From Enterobacter sp. JBIWA008 (GTDB lineage Bacteria > Pseudomonadota > Gammaproteobacteria > Enterobacterales > Enterobacteriaceae), in the NCBI RefSeq assembly GCF_019968765.1, contig NZ_CP074149.1:1-64000 (forward strand): DNA of 64,000 nucleotides. The letters run 5' to 3'. How positions within the stretch are numbered: the first letter of the stretch is position 1; every line of letters begins with the position of its first letter. The position numbers and the translations under genes were made by a program. Under the pieces are notes generated by a model that made no database searches, was not told the origin of the DNA, and was given only the letters and a program-made list of their open reading frames with translations. This document shows, one piece after another, positions 31,924-41,900 of the stretch.

Positions 31924-33612
31924 ATGGCAAGTTCGGGCACAACATCTACCATGACGCGTTTTACTGGCGCGCAGCTGATCGTTCATCTGCTGGAACGGCA
32001 GGGCATCACCACGGTTGCAGGTATCCCAGGCGGCACGGTGCTGCCGCTGTACGATGCGTTAAGCCAAAGCACGCAGATCCGCCACGTGCTGGCGCGCCAC
32101 GAGCAGGGGGCAGGCTTTATTGCGCAGGGCATGGCACGCACGCAGGGCAAACCGGCGGTCTGTATGGCCTGCAGCGGCCCGGGCGCAACCAACCTGGTGA
32201 CCGCCATCGCCGACGCGCGCCTCGACTCGATTCCGCTGATCTGCATTACCGGTCAGGTACCGTCCTCGATGATCGGCACCGATGCGTTCCAGGAAGTGGA
32301 CACCTACGGCATCTCTATCCCCATCACCAAACATAACTATTTAGTTCGCGATATCAGCGAGCTTCCTCAGGTTATCAGCGATGCGTTCCGCATTGCCCAG
32401 TCCGGCCGTCCAGGCCCGGTGTGGATAGACATTCCTAAGGATGTCCAGACCGCAGAGATCGAGATCGACGTTCTGCCGGAGCCGGGCGAGCGCGCCCCCG
32501 CGCCAGAATTCAGCGCTGAGAGCGTGCGCGACGCCGCCGCCATGATTAATGCCGCCAAACGCCCGGTGCTCTATCTGGGTGGCGGAGCAATTAACGCTGC
32601 GGATGAAATCCGCCAGTTTGCAGAAAAAGCCAACCTGCCCACCACTATGACCCTGATGGCGCTGGGTATGCTGCCTAAAGCGCACCCTCTCTCTCTCGGT
32701 ATGTTGGGCATGCACGGCGCACGCAGCACCAACTACATCCTGCAAGAGGCGGATTTGCTGATTGTTATGGGCGCGCGTTTTGATGACCGGGCGATTGGCA
32801 AAACCGAGCAGTTCTGCCCGAATGCCAAAATCATTCACGTGGATATCGACCGCGCCGAGCTGGGTAAAATCAAGCAGCCGCACGTGGCGATTCAGGGCGA
32901 CGTGGCCGAGGTGCTGGCGCAGCTGATCCCGCAAACTGACGCAACCGAGCGCGCCGACTGGCGTCAGCTGGTGGCCGATCTGCAGCGCGAGTTCCCGGGC
33001 GCCATCCCAACCGAAGGCGACCCGCTGAGCCACTACGGGCTGATTAACGCCGTTGCCGCCTGCGTGGACGACAGCGCGATTATCACCACCGACGTCGGCC
33101 AGCATCAGATGTGGACAGCGCAGGCCTACCCGCTGAACCGCCCGCGCCAGTGGCTGACCTCAGGCGGCCTCGGTACCATGGGCTTCGGCCTGCCTGCAGC
33201 CGTTGGGGCGGCGCTGGCGAATCCGGACCGCAAGGTTATCTGCTTCTCCGGCGACGGCAGCCTGATGATGAACATTCAGGAGATGGCGACCGCGGCCGAA
33301 AACCAGTTAGACGTGAAAATCATCCTGATGAACAACGAGGCGCTGGGGCTGGTGCACCAGCAGCAGAGCCTGTTCTACAAGCAGGGGGTATTTGCGGCAA
33401 CCTATCCGGGGATGATTAACTTTATGCAGATTGCCGCCGGCTTTGGCCTGCACACCTGCGATCTGAACGCGGAAGAGGATGCCCACGCGGCGCTGCAGGC
33501 GGCGATTTCTCGCCCCGGCCCGGCGCTGATCCACGTCCGTATCGACCCTGAACAAAAAGTGTATCCGATGGTGCCGCCGGGTGCGGCAAATACTGAGATG
33601 GTGGGAGAATAA
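31924..33612 (+). CDS. ilvB: Acetolactate synthase I large subunit
   Basis: Thiamine-diphosphate enzyme (AHAS I) making acetolactate or acetohydroxybutyrate for valine, leucine and isoleucine synthesis. The 562-residue protein has the N-terminal ThDP pyrimidine domain with the catalytic Glu in LARHEQGAGF, a central FAD-binding domain, and the C-terminal ThDP motif GDGSLMMNIQEMATAAENQLDVKIILMNN (GDG-N region, about 442-470). Length equals E. coli IlvB. It is followed after 3 bp by ilvN. Confidence 0.97.
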   Translation: MASSGTTSTMTRFTGAQLIVHLLERQGITTVAGIPGGTVLPLYDALSQSTQIRHVLARHEQGAGFIAQGMARTQGKPAVCMACSGPGATNLVTAIADARLDSIPLICITGQVPSSMIGTDAFQEVDTYGISIPITKHNYLVRDISELPQVISDAFRIAQSGRPGPVWIDIPKDVQTAEIEIDVLPEPGERAPAPEFSAESVRDAAAMINAAKRPVLYLGGGAINAADEIRQFAEKANLPTTMTLMALGMLPKAHPLSLGMLGMHGARSTNYILQEADLLIVMGARFDDRAIGKTEQFCPNAKIIHVDIDRAELGKIKQPHVAIQGDVAEVLAQLIPQTDATERADWRQLVADLQREFPGAIPTEGDPLSHYGLINAVAACVDDSAIITTDVGQHQMWTAQAYPLNRPRQWLTSGGLGTMGFGLPAAVGAALANPDRKVICFSGDGSLMMNIQEMATAAENQLDVKIILMNNEALGLVHQQQSLFYKQGVFAATYPGMINFMQIAAGFGLHTCDLNAEEDAHAALQAAISRPGPALIHVRIDPEQKVYPMVPPGAANTEMVGE

Positions 33613-33615
33613 GCC

Positions 33616-33903
33616 ATGCAGAAACAACATGATAACGTCATTCTGGAACTCACCGTCCGCAACCACCCTGGCGTCATGACCCACGTCTGCGGGCTTTTTG
33701 CCCGCCGGGCGTTTAACGTGGAAGGCATTCTCTGTCTGCCGATTCAGGGCAGCGAGCACAGCCGCATCTGGCTACTGGTTAATGATGACCAGCGTCTGGA
33801 GCAGATGATGGCGCAGATCGACAAGCTGGAAGATGTCACCAAAGTGGCGCGCAACCAGTCCGATCCCACCATGTTTAACAAAATTGCGGTGTTCTTCGAA
33901 TAA
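33616..33903 (+). CDS. ilvN: Acetolactate synthase I small (regulatory) subunit
   Basis: A 95-residue ACT-domain subunit that activates IlvB and gives valine feedback inhibition. The ACT domain has [29 protein letters not shown] near the N-terminus and ends NKIAVFFE. The gap from ilvB is only 3 bp. Length matches E. coli IlvN. Confidence 0.96.
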   Translation: MQKQHDNVILELTVRNHPGVMTHVCGLFARRAFNVEGILCLPIQGSEHSRIWLLVNDDQRLEQMMAQIDKLEDVTKVARNQSDPTMFNKIAVFFE

Positions 33904-33948
33904 ATCGCTTAAGGTAAGCGCCCTGGTCGGCCTGCAGGCGTCGTGCTT

Positions 33949-33978
33949 GTAGGCCGGATAAGCGCAGCGCCATCCGGC
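33949..33978. repeat. REP element
   Basis: GTAGGCCGGATAAGCGCAGC followed by GCCATCCGGC: the typical REP palindrome of enterobacteria, with arms GCCGGAT / ATCCGGC. It lies between ilvN and uhpA. Three further copies are present downstream (near 48025, 48928 and 51744). Confidence 0.85.
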
Positions 33979-34001
33979 GCTTTCAGACCGCAGGAACAAA
34001 C

Positions 34002-34595
34002 ATGACCACCATCGCTCTCATTGACGACCACCTTATCGTCCGCTCCGGCTTTGCCCAGCTTCTCAACCTCGAACCGGATTTTCAGGTCGTGGCCGAGTTT
34101 GGCTCCGGTCGCGAGGCGCTGGCGGGCCTGCCGGGGCGCGGGGTGCAGGTCTGTATCTGCGATATCTCAATGCCGGATCTCTCCGGGCTGGAGCTGCTAA
34201 GCCAGCTGCCGAAAGGGATGTCGACGATCATGCTGTCGGTCCACGACAGCCCGGCGCTGGTCGAGCAGGCGCTCAACGCGGGCGCGCGCGGCTTCCTCTC
34301 TAAACGCTGTAGCCCCGACGAGCTGATCGCCGCCGTGCGCACCGTCTCCACCGGCGGCTGCTATCTGACGCCGGATATCGCCATCAAGCTGGCGGCCGGA
34401 AGGCAGGACCCGCTCACCAGACGCGAGCGTCAGGTTGCGGAAAAACTCGCGCAGGGGATGTCGGTAAAAGAGATTGCCGCCGAGCTGGATCTGTCCCCGA
34501 AAACCGTACACGTTCATCGCGCCAACCTGATGGAAAAACTTAACGTCAGCAACGACGTCGAGCTGGCGCGCCGCATGTTCGACAGCTGGCAATGA
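34002..34595 (+). CDS. uhpA: Response regulator UhpA
   Basis: Activator of the hexose-phosphate transporter gene uhpT. The 197-residue protein has a receiver domain with the acidic pair Asp8-Asp9 and the phosphoacceptor Asp54 ([10 protein letters not shown]). A LuxR-type helix-turn-helix lies at about 135-190 ([25 protein letters not shown]). Its stop overlaps the uhpB start by four bases (ATGA). Expression of the three-gene uhpABC unit is coupled by overlaps. Confidence 0.96.
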   Translation: MTTIALIDDHLIVRSGFAQLLNLEPDFQVVAEFGSGREALAGLPGRGVQVCICDISMPDLSGLELLSQLPKGMSTIMLSVHDSPALVEQALNAGARGFLSKRCSPDELIAAVRTVSTGGCYLTPDIAIKLAAGRQDPLTRRERQVAEKLAQGMSVKEIAAELDLSPKTVHVHRANLMEKLNVSNDVELARRMFDSWQ

Positions 34596-36097
34596 GTTCC
34601 GCTTTTTCACGGCTGATCGCCGTCGTCGCCAGCTTTTTTATCTTCTCCGCCGCCTGGTTTTGCCTGTGGAGCATCAGCCTGCATCTGGTTGAACGCCCCG
34701 AGCTGGCGGTGCTGCTGTTCCCCTTCGGCCTGCGTCTGGGGTTAATGCTCCAGTGCCCGCGAGGCTACTGGCCGGTTTTGCTCGGTGCCGAGTGGCTGAT
34801 GCTGGTCTGGCTGGCGCAGGAAGTTGCCCTCGCGCATCTGCCCTTATTGATGACCGGAAGCCTGCTGACGCTTCTCCCGGTTGCCCTCATTTCGCGCTAC
34901 CGCCACCAGCGCGACTGGCGCACGCTGCTGCGGCAGGGGGCGGTGCTGATTGCCGCAGCGTTGTTACAATCCCTGCCGTGGATTGGCGAGAAGGAGATGC
35001 TCAACGCCCTGCTGCTGACCCTCACCGGTGGCCTGACGCTGGCGCCAACCTGCCTCGTTTTCTGGCACTACCTCACCAGCACCGTCTGGCAGCCGCTCGG
35101 TCCGGGGCTGGTTTCCCAGCCGGTGAACTGGCGCGCCCGGCACCTCATCTGGTATCTGCTGCTGTTCGTGGTGAGCCTGTGGCTGCAGCTTGGCCTGCCC
35201 GCCGAGCTTTCACGCTTCACGCCGTTCTGTCTGGCGCTGCCGATTATCGCCCTGGCCTGGCACTACGGCTGGCAGGGGGCGCTGATCGCCACGCTGATGA
35301 ACGCCATCGCGCTGATCGCCAGCCAGACCTGGCACGACCATCCTGTGGATTTACTGCTTTCCCTGCTGGCCCAGAGCCTGACCGGGCTGCTGCTCGGTGC
35401 GGGCATCCAGCGCCTGCGCGAGCTGAACCAGTCCCTGCAAACCGAGCTGGCGCGCAACCGCCGTCTGGCTGAGCGTCTGCTGGAGACGGAAGAGAGCGTG
35501 CGGCAGGAGGTCGCTCGCGAGCTGCACGACGATATCGGCCAGACCATCACCGCTATCCGCACCCAGGCGGGCATTGTCCAGCGCCTGGCGGCAGAAAACG
35601 CAGGCGTAAAGCAGGGCGGGGCGCATATCGAACAGCTTTCGCTGGGCGTCTATGATTCCGTTCGACGCCTGTTAGGACGGCTGCGCCCGCGCCAGCTTGA
35701 CGACCTGTCGCTGGAGCAGGCGGTGCGTTCCCTGATGCGCGAGATGGAGCTGGAAAGCCGCGGAATAGTCAGCCATCTCGACTGGCGCATCAATGAAGCC
35801 ACCCTGAGCGAAGGCCAGCGCGTGACCCTTTTCCGCGTCTGTCAGGAAGGGCTGAATAATATCGTCAAGCACGCCAGCGCCAGCGCGGTCACGATTCAGG
35901 GCTGGCAGCAGGACGACAGCCTGAAGCTGGTAATTGAAGATGACGGCTGCGGCCTTCCTCCGGGATCCGGCCAGCAGGGCTTTGGCCTGGCGGGCATGCG
36001 CGAGCGCGTGAAGGCGCTCGGCGGCACGCTGAACCTCTCCTGTACCCACGGAACGCGCGTCAGCGTCAGCCTGCCGCTACGGAGTTACCATGTTTAA
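34592..36097 (+). CDS. uhpB: Sensor histidine kinase UhpB
   Basis: Membrane kinase that phosphorylates UhpA when UhpC senses external glucose 6-phosphate. The 501-residue protein has a MASE1-type membrane region of about eight segments (residues 1-270), a HisKA_3 domain with His312 in [17 protein letters not shown], and a C-terminal HATPase with [22 protein letters not shown] (about 449-470). It overlaps uhpA by 4 bp and uhpC by 8 bp. Confidence 0.96.
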   Translation: MSSAFSRLIAVVASFFIFSAAWFCLWSISLHLVERPELAVLLFPFGLRLGLMLQCPRGYWPVLLGAEWLMLVWLAQEVALAHLPLLMTGSLLTLLPVALISRYRHQRDWRTLLRQGAVLIAAALLQSLPWIGEKEMLNALLLTLTGGLTLAPTCLVFWHYLTSTVWQPLGPGLVSQPVNWRARHLIWYLLLFVVSLWLQLGLPAELSRFTPFCLALPIIALAWHYGWQGALIATLMNAIALIASQTWHDHPVDLLLSLLAQSLTGLLLGAGIQRLRELNQSLQTELARNRRLAERLLETEESVRQEVARELHDDIGQTITAIRTQAGIVQRLAAENAGVKQGGAHIEQLSLGVYDSVRRLLGRLRPRQLDDLSLEQAVRSLMREMELESRGIVSHLDWRINEATLSEGQRVTLFRVCQEGLNNIVKHASASAVTIQGWQQDDSLKLVIEDDGCGLPPGSGQQGFGLAGMRERVKALGGTLNLSCTHGTRVSVSLPLRSYHV

Positions 36098-37409
36098 AAC
36101 CCCTGCCAGCGCCGCGCCGATTGGCGATAAAGCGGAAATCGACGCCCGCTACCGCTACTGGCGTCGCCACATCCTCATCGCTATCTGGCTTGGCTACGCG
36201 CTGTTCTACTTTACCCGCAAAAGCTTTAACGCCGCCGCGCCGGAAATCCTCGCCAGCGGCGTGATGACGCGCACCGATATCGGCCTGCTGGCGACGCTGT
36301 TTTACATCACCTACGGCCTGTCGAAGTTCTTCTCCGGCATCGTCAGCGACCGCTCCAACGCGCGCTATTTTATGGGCGCAGGGCTTATCGCCACCGGGGT
36401 GGTGAACATCCTGTTTGGTTTCTCCACCTCGCTTTGGGCCTTCGCCCTGCTGTGGGCGCTGAACGCCTTTTTCCAGGGCTGGGGCGCACCGGTCTGCGCC
36501 CGACTGCTCACCGCCTGGTACTCGCGCAACGAGCGCGGCGGCTGGTGGGCAATCTGGAACACCGCGCATAACGTCGGCGGGGCGCTGATTCCGATGGTGG
36601 TGGGGGCGGCAGCGCTGCACTACGGCTGGCGCGCGGGGATGATGATTGCCGGTGGCATGGCGATTGTCGCCGGGCTGTTCCTCTGCTGGCGCCTGCGCGA
36701 CAGGCCGCAAACCGTCGGCCTGCCTGCGGTGGGCGACTGGCGGCACGACGAGATGGAGATCGCCCAGCAGCAGGAGGGGGCGGGGCTGACCCGCAGGGAG
36801 ATCCTCACCAAATACGTGCTGAAAAACCCGTACATCTGGCTGCTGTCGCTCTGTTACGTGCTGGTCTACGTGGTGCGCGCGGCGATCAACGACTGGGGCA
36901 ATCTGTACATGTCCGAGACGCTCGGCGTGGACCTGGTGACCGCTAATTCGGCGGTGACGATGTTTGAGCTGGGCGGGTTTATCGGCGCGCTGGTGGCGGG
37001 CTGGGGCTCGGACAAGCTGTTCAACGGCAACCGTGGTCCGATGAACCTGATTTTCGCCGCCGGGATTTTGCTCTCCGTCGGCTCGCTGTGGCTGATGCCG
37101 TTCGCCAGCTACGTGATGCAGGCGGCGTGCTTCTTCACCACCGGCTTCTTCGTGTTTGGCCCGCAGATGCTGATCGGCATGGCGGCGGCGGAGTGTTCCC
37201 ACAAAGAGGCGGCAGGCGCGGCGACGGGCTTTGTCGGGCTGTTTGCCTATCTCGGCGCATCGCTCTCCGGCTGGCCGCTGGCGCGGGTGATCGACGTCTG
37301 GCACTGGAGCGGGTTCTTCGCGGTGATCGCCATCGCGGCGGGGATCTCCGCTCTGCTGCTGCTGCCCTTCCTGCACGCGCAGGCCCCGCGCGAGGCGAGC
37401 GAAGCGTGA
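36090..37409 (+). CDS. uhpC: Hexose-phosphate sensor/transport protein UhpC
   Basis: MFS organophosphate:phosphate antiporter-like receptor that senses external glucose 6-phosphate and signals to UhpB. The 439-residue protein has 12 membrane segments and the GlpT-family features [18 protein letters not shown] near TM1 and [10 protein letters not shown] in the first half. It overlaps uhpB by 8 bp. It ends 140 bp before uhpT. Confidence 0.95.
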   Translation: MFKTPASAAPIGDKAEIDARYRYWRRHILIAIWLGYALFYFTRKSFNAAAPEILASGVMTRTDIGLLATLFYITYGLSKFFSGIVSDRSNARYFMGAGLIATGVVNILFGFSTSLWAFALLWALNAFFQGWGAPVCARLLTAWYSRNERGGWWAIWNTAHNVGGALIPMVVGAAALHYGWRAGMMIAGGMAIVAGLFLCWRLRDRPQTVGLPAVGDWRHDEMEIAQQQEGAGLTRREILTKYVLKNPYIWLLSLCYVLVYVVRAAINDWGNLYMSETLGVDLVTANSAVTMFELGGFIGALVAGWGSDKLFNGNRGPMNLIFAAGILLSVGSLWLMPFASYVMQAACFFTTGFFVFGPQMLIGMAAAECSHKEAAGAATGFVGLFAYLGASLSGWPLARVIDVWHWSGFFAVIAIAAGISALLLLPFLHAQAPREASEA

Positions 37410-37495
37410 TGCGCCTCACCTTTTCGCCCCTAATGGCGCAAAACTAAGAAATTTTCCCGGTTTTACCTGGACGCTGTCTCAGGCATCTCTCCCGG

Positions 37496-37535
37496 CTGAT
37501 TTTTACAATGCCTGCCATTCGCAGGTAAAAATCAG
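37496..37535 (+). repeat. Extended inverted repeat before uhpT
   Basis: CTGATTTTTA (37496-37505) and TAAAAATCAG (37526-37535) form a perfect 10-bp inverted repeat. Inside it CCTGC and GCAGG (37511-37525) form a second 5-bp stem with a CATTC loop and a left bulge CAATG. It ends 14 bases before the uhpT ATG. No T run follows, so an intrinsic terminator is unlikely. It may be a leader hairpin, or part of the UhpA or nucleoid-protein target. Confidence 0.7.
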
Positions 37536-37549
37536 CTCAGGAGCAAACC

Positions 37550-38947
37550 ATGCTGGCCTTCCTCAACCAGGTGCGCAAGCCGACCCTGGATCTGCCGCTC
37601 GACGTGCGGCGCAAGATGTGGTTCAAACCGTTCATGCAGTCCTACCTGGTGGTCTTTATCGGCTACCTGACCATGTACCTGATCCGCAAAAACTTTAACA
37701 TTGCGCAGAACGACATGATCTCGACCTACGGGCTGAGCATGACGCAGCTGGGGATGATTGGCCTGGGCTTCTCCATCACCTACGGCGTGGGTAAAACCGT
37801 CGTTTCCTACTACGCGGACGGCAAAAACACCAAGCAGTTCCTGCCGTTTATGCTGATCCTCTCCGCCATCTGTATGCTCGGCTTCAGCGCCAGCATGGGC
37901 GCGGGCTCCGTCAGCCTGTTCATGATGATCGCCTTCTACGCCCTGAGCGGTTTCTTCCAGAGTACCGGCGGATCGTGCAGCTACTCCACCATCACCAAAT
38001 GGACCCCGCGCCGCAAGCGTGGTTCCTACCTCGGCATGTGGAACATCTCCCACAACCTCGGCGGGGCGGGTGCGGCAGGCGTGGCGCTGTTTGGCGCAAA
38101 TTACCTGTTCGACGGCCACGTGATCGGCATGTTTATCTTCCCGTCGATTATCGCCCTGATTGTCGGCTTTATCGGCCTGCGCTACGGCAGCGACTCCCCG
38201 GAATCTTACGGCCTCGGCAAAGCCGAAGAGCTGTTCGGCGAGGAGATCAGCGAAGAGGACAAAGAGACCGAAGAAAACGAGATGTCCAAATGGCAGATCT
38301 TTGTTGAGTACGTGCTGAAAAACAAGGTGATCTGGCTGCTGTGCTTCTCAAACATCTTCCTGTACGTGGTGCGTATCGGCATCGACCAGTGGTCGACCGT
38401 GTATGCCTTCCAGGAGCTGAAGCTCTCTAAAGAAGTGGCGATTCAGGGCTTCACCCTGTTCGAAGTGGGCGCGCTGGTCGGCACGCTGCTGTGGGGCTGG
38501 CTCTCCGACCTCGCCAACGGCCGTCGTGCGCTGGTGGCCTGCGTCGCGCTGGCGCTGATTATCGCCACGCTCGGCGTCTACCAGCACGCCAGCAACCAGT
38601 ACGTTTACCTGGCGTCCCTGTTCGCGCTCGGCTTCCTGGTATTTGGCCCGCAGCTGCTGATCGGCGTGGCGGCAGTGGGCTTCGTCCCGAAAAAAGCGAT
38701 CGGCGCCGCCGATGGGATTAAAGGCACCTTCGCCTACCTGATCGGCGACAGCTTCGCCAAACTGGGTCTGGGGATGATCGCCGACGGTACGCCGATTTTT
38801 GGCCTCACCGGCTGGGCGGGCACCTTCGCGGCGCTGGATGCAGCAGCGATCGGCTGTATCGTCCTGATGGCGATGGTAGCGGTGCTGGAAGAACGTAAAA
38901 TTCGCCGGGAAAATCGCGCGCAGAAGCAGAAATTGAAAGCGGCCTGA
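37550..38947 (+). CDS. uhpT: Hexose-6-phosphate:phosphate antiporter UhpT
   Basis: Imports glucose 6-phosphate and related sugar phosphates (and fosfomycin) in exchange for phosphate. The 465-residue inner-membrane protein (E. coli 463) has 12 segments. It carries [16 protein letters not shown] in TM1, [21 protein letters not shown] in the first half and a charged central loop ([16 protein letters not shown]). Its own promoter, activated by UhpA, should lie in the 140-bp gap after uhpC. A terminator follows at 38967. Confidence 0.97.
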   Translation: MLAFLNQVRKPTLDLPLDVRRKMWFKPFMQSYLVVFIGYLTMYLIRKNFNIAQNDMISTYGLSMTQLGMIGLGFSITYGVGKTVVSYYADGKNTKQFLPFMLILSAICMLGFSASMGAGSVSLFMMIAFYALSGFFQSTGGSCSYSTITKWTPRRKRGSYLGMWNISHNLGGAGAAGVALFGANYLFDGHVIGMFIFPSIIALIVGFIGLRYGSDSPESYGLGKAEELFGEEISEEDKETEENEMSKWQIFVEYVLKNKVIWLLCFSNIFLYVVRIGIDQWSTVYAFQELKLSKEVAIQGFTLFEVGALVGTLLWGWLSDLANGRRALVACVALALIIATLGVYQHASNQYVYLASLFALGFLVFGPQLLIGVAAVGFVPKKAIGAADGIKGTFAYLIGDSFAKLGLGMIADGTPIFGLTGWAGTFAALDAAAIGCIVLMAMVAVLEERKIRRENRAQKQKLKAA

Positions 38948-38966
38948 GTGTGCAGGTAACTTCTTT

Positions 38967-38993
38967 GCCCGGTGTGTGATGCCGGGCTTTTTT
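38967..38993 (+). terminator. Rho-independent terminator of uhpT
   Basis: GCCCGG (38967-38972) pairs with CCGGGC (38982-38987) across a 9-base loop, followed by six T residues. It is 20 bp after the uhpT stop. Confidence 0.82.
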
Positions 38994-39057
38994 ATGCCGG
39001 TCGCTGTCGACGCCATGCGTTTCCCGCTATGATGAGCGGCTATTCTAAGGAGAACGC

Positions 39058-39510
39058 ATGGTCTGGATAATGCTGGCAACGCTTGCCGTGGTGTTTGTGG
39101 TGGGATTTCGCGTCCTGACCTCAGATTCCCGCCGCGCCATCAAACGCTTGAGCGAACGGCTGGGTATTACCCCAATGCCGGTCGAGTCGATGATCGACCA
39201 GTTCGGTAAAACGCCCGGCAATGAGTTTATCCGTTATCTTGAACGTCCCGACGAGGCGCATCTGCAAAACGCCTCGCAGGTGCTGCTTATCTGGCAGGTC
39301 TGCATCGTTGACGGTAGCGAGGAGAACCTGCACGCCTGGCACCGCATGCTGCGTAAAGCCCGCCTGGCGGCACCCATTACCGATGCGCAAATTCGTCTGG
39401 CGCTTGGCTTCATGCGCGAGATGGAGCCCGATCCGCAGGAGCTGAATGCCTTCCAGCTGCGCTATAACCAGCTCTTCCTGCCGGAAGAAGGCGTGTTTTA
39501 CCTGCACTAA
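39058..39510 (+). CDS. yicN: DUF1198 family protein YicN
   Basis: A 150-residue protein of unknown function. One N-terminal membrane segment (MLATLAVVFVVGFRVL, about residues 5-20) is followed by a cytoplasmic helical part (KRLSERLGITPMPVESMIDQF, ASQVLLIWQVCIVDGSEENLHAW). It matches E. coli YicN in position next to nepI. The start has an AAGGAG site at 39047. Confidence 0.9.
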   Translation: MVWIMLATLAVVFVVGFRVLTSDSRRAIKRLSERLGITPMPVESMIDQFGKTPGNEFIRYLERPDEAHLQNASQVLLIWQVCIVDGSEENLHAWHRMLRKARLAAPITDAQIRLALGFMREMEPDPQELNAFQLRYNQLFLPEEGVFYLH

Positions 39511-39612
39511 TCCCCGGTAAAAACGGCAAAAGTTGTCAAATCGTTAAATCCGTCACACTTTTGATGATAAACTGCGCGACTTTTCCGCACGTTTTTATCT
39601 TCAGGTGACGCC

Positions 39613-40803
39613 ATGACAGAACATATCCAGCCCACGACCAGACCGCAGACCAAAGAGGTTTCACGCCCCAACTGGTCGGGGGTTTTCGCCGTGGCGTTCT
39701 GCGTCGCCTGCCTGATTACCGTTGAGTTTCTGCCGGTGAGCCTCCTGACGCCGATGGCGCAGGATCTGGGCATTTCCGAGGGCGTGGCGGGGCAGTCCGT
39801 CACCGTCACCGCCTTCGTGGCGATGTTCGCCAGCCTGTTCATCACCCAGGTGATTGGCACTATCGACCGCCGTAAAGTGGTCATTCTGTTCAGCGTGCTG
39901 CTGACGCTCTCCTGCCTGCTGGTCTCCTTCGCGGAAAGCTTCACCCTGCTGCTGCTCGGGCGCGCCTGTCTGGGGCTGGGGCTCGGCGGCTTCTGGGCGA
40001 TGTCGGCCTCGCTGACCATGCGCCTGGTGCCCGCGCGCACTGTGCCAAAAGCGCTTTCCGTTATCTTCGGTGCGGTCTCTATCGCGCTGGTGATTGCCGC
40101 GCCGCTCGGCAGCTTCCTCGGTGGGATTATCGGCTGGCGTAACGTCTTCAACGCTGCGGCGGTGATGGGCCTGCTCTGCATCATTTGGGTGTGGAAGGCG
40201 CTGCCGTCGCTACCGGGCGAAGCGGCGCACCACAAACAGAACATGTTCGCGCTGCTGAAGCGCCCCGGCGTGCTGGCGGGGATGACCGCTATCTTCATGG
40301 CCTTTGCCGGGCAGTTTGCCTTCTTTACCTACATCCGCCCGGTGTTCATGACCATGGCGGGCTTTGACGTGGACGGCCTGACGCTGGTGCTGCTGAGCTT
40401 CGGTATCGCCAGCTTTGTCGGCACGTCGCTGTCGTCGCAGTTCCTGAAACGCTCCCTGAAGGTCGCGCTGGCGGGCGCGCCGCTGGTGCTGGCGGCGAGC
40501 GCGGCGGTGCTGGTGCTGTGGGGCAGCGATAAGTGGGTTGCATCGGCGATTGCGATTATCTGGGGCTTTGCCTTTGCGCTGGTGCCGGTGGGCTGGTCGA
40601 CGTGGATCACCCGCTCGCTTGCCGATCAGGCGGAAAAAGCCGGGTCGATTCAGGTGGCGGTGATCCAGCTGGCGAACACCTGCGGCGCGGCCATCGGCGG
40701 CGTGGCGCTCGACCATCTGGGGCTGACGTCACCGCTGGTGATTTCCGGTACGCTGATGCTGCTGACGGCGCTGCTGGTGGCAGGGAAGGTTAAGGCGAAG
40801 TAG
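39613..40803 (+). CDS. nepI: Purine ribonucleoside efflux pump NepI
   Basis: MFS proton antiporter that exports inosine and guanosine in E. coli (formerly YicM). The 396-residue protein has 12 membrane segments, a cytoplasmic N-terminal 20 residues, and the motif [28 protein letters not shown] see no purine riboswitch or PurR box in the 102 bp upstream. The stop codon is directly followed by a CCCTCTCCC repeat. Confidence 0.93.
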   Translation: MTEHIQPTTRPQTKEVSRPNWSGVFAVAFCVACLITVEFLPVSLLTPMAQDLGISEGVAGQSVTVTAFVAMFASLFITQVIGTIDRRKVVILFSVLLTLSCLLVSFAESFTLLLLGRACLGLGLGGFWAMSASLTMRLVPARTVPKALSVIFGAVSIALVIAAPLGSFLGGIIGWRNVFNAAAVMGLLCIIWVWKALPSLPGEAAHHKQNMFALLKRPGVLAGMTAIFMAFAGQFAFFTYIRPVFMTMAGFDVDGLTLVLLSFGIASFVGTSLSSQFLKRSLKVALAGAPLVLAASAAVLVLWGSDKWVASAIAIIWGFAFALVPVGWSTWITRSLADQAEKAGSIQVAVIQLANTCGAAIGGVALDHLGLTSPLVISGTLMLLTALLVAGKVKAK

Positions 40804-40851
40804 TGTTTTCTCCCTCTCCCGTGGGAGAGGGCTGGGGTGAGGGCATCAGGC
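40804..40851. repeat. CCCTCTCCC intergenic repeat, copy 2
   Basis: TTCTCCCTCTCCCGTGGGAG followed by AGGGCTGGGGTGAGGGCATC fills the whole gap between the convergent nepI and yicL stop codons. CCCTCTCCC / GGGAGAGGG form a perfect hairpin with a loop of GT. It is in the opposite orientation to copy 3 at 41815-41864. It may serve as a shared transcript end. Confidence 0.78.
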
Positions 40852-41756
40852 TACGCCGATGCCTTAACCCTTCTACGCGAATCCATCGAAATCAGCACCA
40901 CCGATGACACAATCAGCATCGTTCCCAGCCAGTCCGGCAGGGTGAACGCCACGCCAAGCAAAATCACCGACAGTAACGCGCTGCTCAGCGGCTCGGCACA
41001 GCTCAGAATGCTCGCCTTCGGTCCGCCGATCATCTGTGCGCCTTTCAGGTACAGGCTGAAGGTCAGGGCGGTGCCAATCACCACCAGATAGAAAAACGCC
41101 AGCAGCAGGCTGCCGTCAATCACGAACGTAGTCCCGCGCCCGGCGTAGAACGGCGTTAACATCAATCCCGCAATCAACATACTCCAGCCGACAATCGGCA
41201 GCGTGCCGTAGCGGGCGATCAGCGTTGACGGATAGGTGGTGTAAAACGCGGCGGCAAACGCCGAGGCGATGCCGAAGAACAGCGCGGCAGGTGAAATGGA
41301 GAGCGAGGTTGGGTCGCCGTGGGTCACCAGCAGGAAGGTTCCGACAAGCGACGTCATGATGGCCGACAGCACAAACACGCCGGGACGCTTTTTCCGCGCC
41401 AGGGCAAACCAGGCAACGATAATGGTCGGTGAGAGGAACTGCAGCACGGTTGCGGTGGCGGCGTTGGATTTTTCAATCGTCAGCAGGAAGGTGAGCTGCA
41501 CGGTGAGCGCGCCGACCAGCGAGAAAATCAGCAGGCTGAGGGCGTCTTTGCGATGTTTGATCACCGAGAAAATCTTGTCGCCGTGAACGAAGGAGAGCGT
41601 CAGCAGGATCACGCCGGTAAAAAGCAGGCGAACCATGGTCAGGTAAGGCGAAGAAATGTGGCTTTTCTCCATGATGTACTGCGCGCAAACGCCGGAACTG
41701 CCCCATAAAACGGCGGCGATCAGGACGTTCAGCATCCCTTTACGTGTGGAACCCAT
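40851..41756 (-). CDS. yicL: EamA-family inner-membrane transporter YicL
   Basis: A 301-residue protein with about ten membrane segments in two EamA halves; substrate unknown. It matches E. coli YicL at [19 protein letters not shown], which fixes the start at 41756 (a longer in-frame reading upstream enters the repeat region and is rejected). It carries [20 protein letters not shown] and [15 protein letters not shown]. It is flanked on both sides by oppositely oriented copies of the CCCTCTCCC repeat. Confidence 0.93.
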   Translation of the reverse strand: MGSTRKGMLNVLIAAVLWGSSGVCAQYIMEKSHISSPYLTMVRLLFTGVILLTLSFVHGDKIFSVIKHRKDALSLLIFSLVGALTVQLTFLLTIEKSNAATATVLQFLSPTIIVAWFALARKKRPGVFVLSAIMTSLVGTFLLVTHGDPTSLSISPAALFFGIASAFAAAFYTTYPSTLIARYGTLPIVGWSMLIAGLMLTPFYAGRGTTFVIDGSLLLAFFYLVVIGTALTFSLYLKGAQMIGGPKASILSCAEPLSSALLSVILLGVAFTLPDWLGTMLIVSSVVLISMDSRRRVKASA

Positions 41757-41814
41757 GTTCTCCCCTGCTATGTTGTCGTTAAGTCGGTCAACAGCATAGC
41801 ATGATAGGGTTCGG

Positions 41815-41864
41815 CCTGATGCCCTCACCCCGGCCCTCTCCCGCGGGGAAGAGGGAGCAAACAC
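41815..41864. repeat. CCCTCTCCC intergenic repeat, copy 3
   Basis: GCCTGATGCCCTCACCCCGG followed by CCCTCTCCCGCGGGGAAGAG and GGAGCAAACAC. It lies between yicL and the porin gene. As in copy 1, it leads through GCAAACAC straight into a rho-independent terminator. Confidence 0.78.
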
Positions 41865-41866
41865 TA

Positions 41867-41892
41867 AAAACGGCAACTCTCGTTGCCGTTTT
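41867..41892. terminator. Terminator downstream of the porin gene
   Basis: AAAACGGCAAC-TCTC-GTTGCCGTTTT: a perfect 11-bp stem with a TCTC loop. It is flanked by A and T runs and so may work from both strands. On the minus strand it lies 9 bp after the porin stop and ends the beta-glucoside operon. Confidence 0.85.
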
Positions 41893-41900
41893 GCGTTTAC

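Noticed and set aside
31574..31986. Minus-strand open frames over ivbL and its leader (Thr-rich or Pro/Arg-rich)
   Set aside because: The Thr and Ala repeats are the complement of the Val codon run of IvbL.
36066..37376. Minus-strand open frame of 436 codons over uhpC
   Set aside because: Antisense to a clear uhpC reading frame; composition is low-complexity and without motifs.
39511..39612. Purine riboswitch or PurR site before nepI
   Set aside because: The 102-bp gap has neither a riboswitch-like three-stem pattern nor an ACGCAAACG-type palindrome that I can see.
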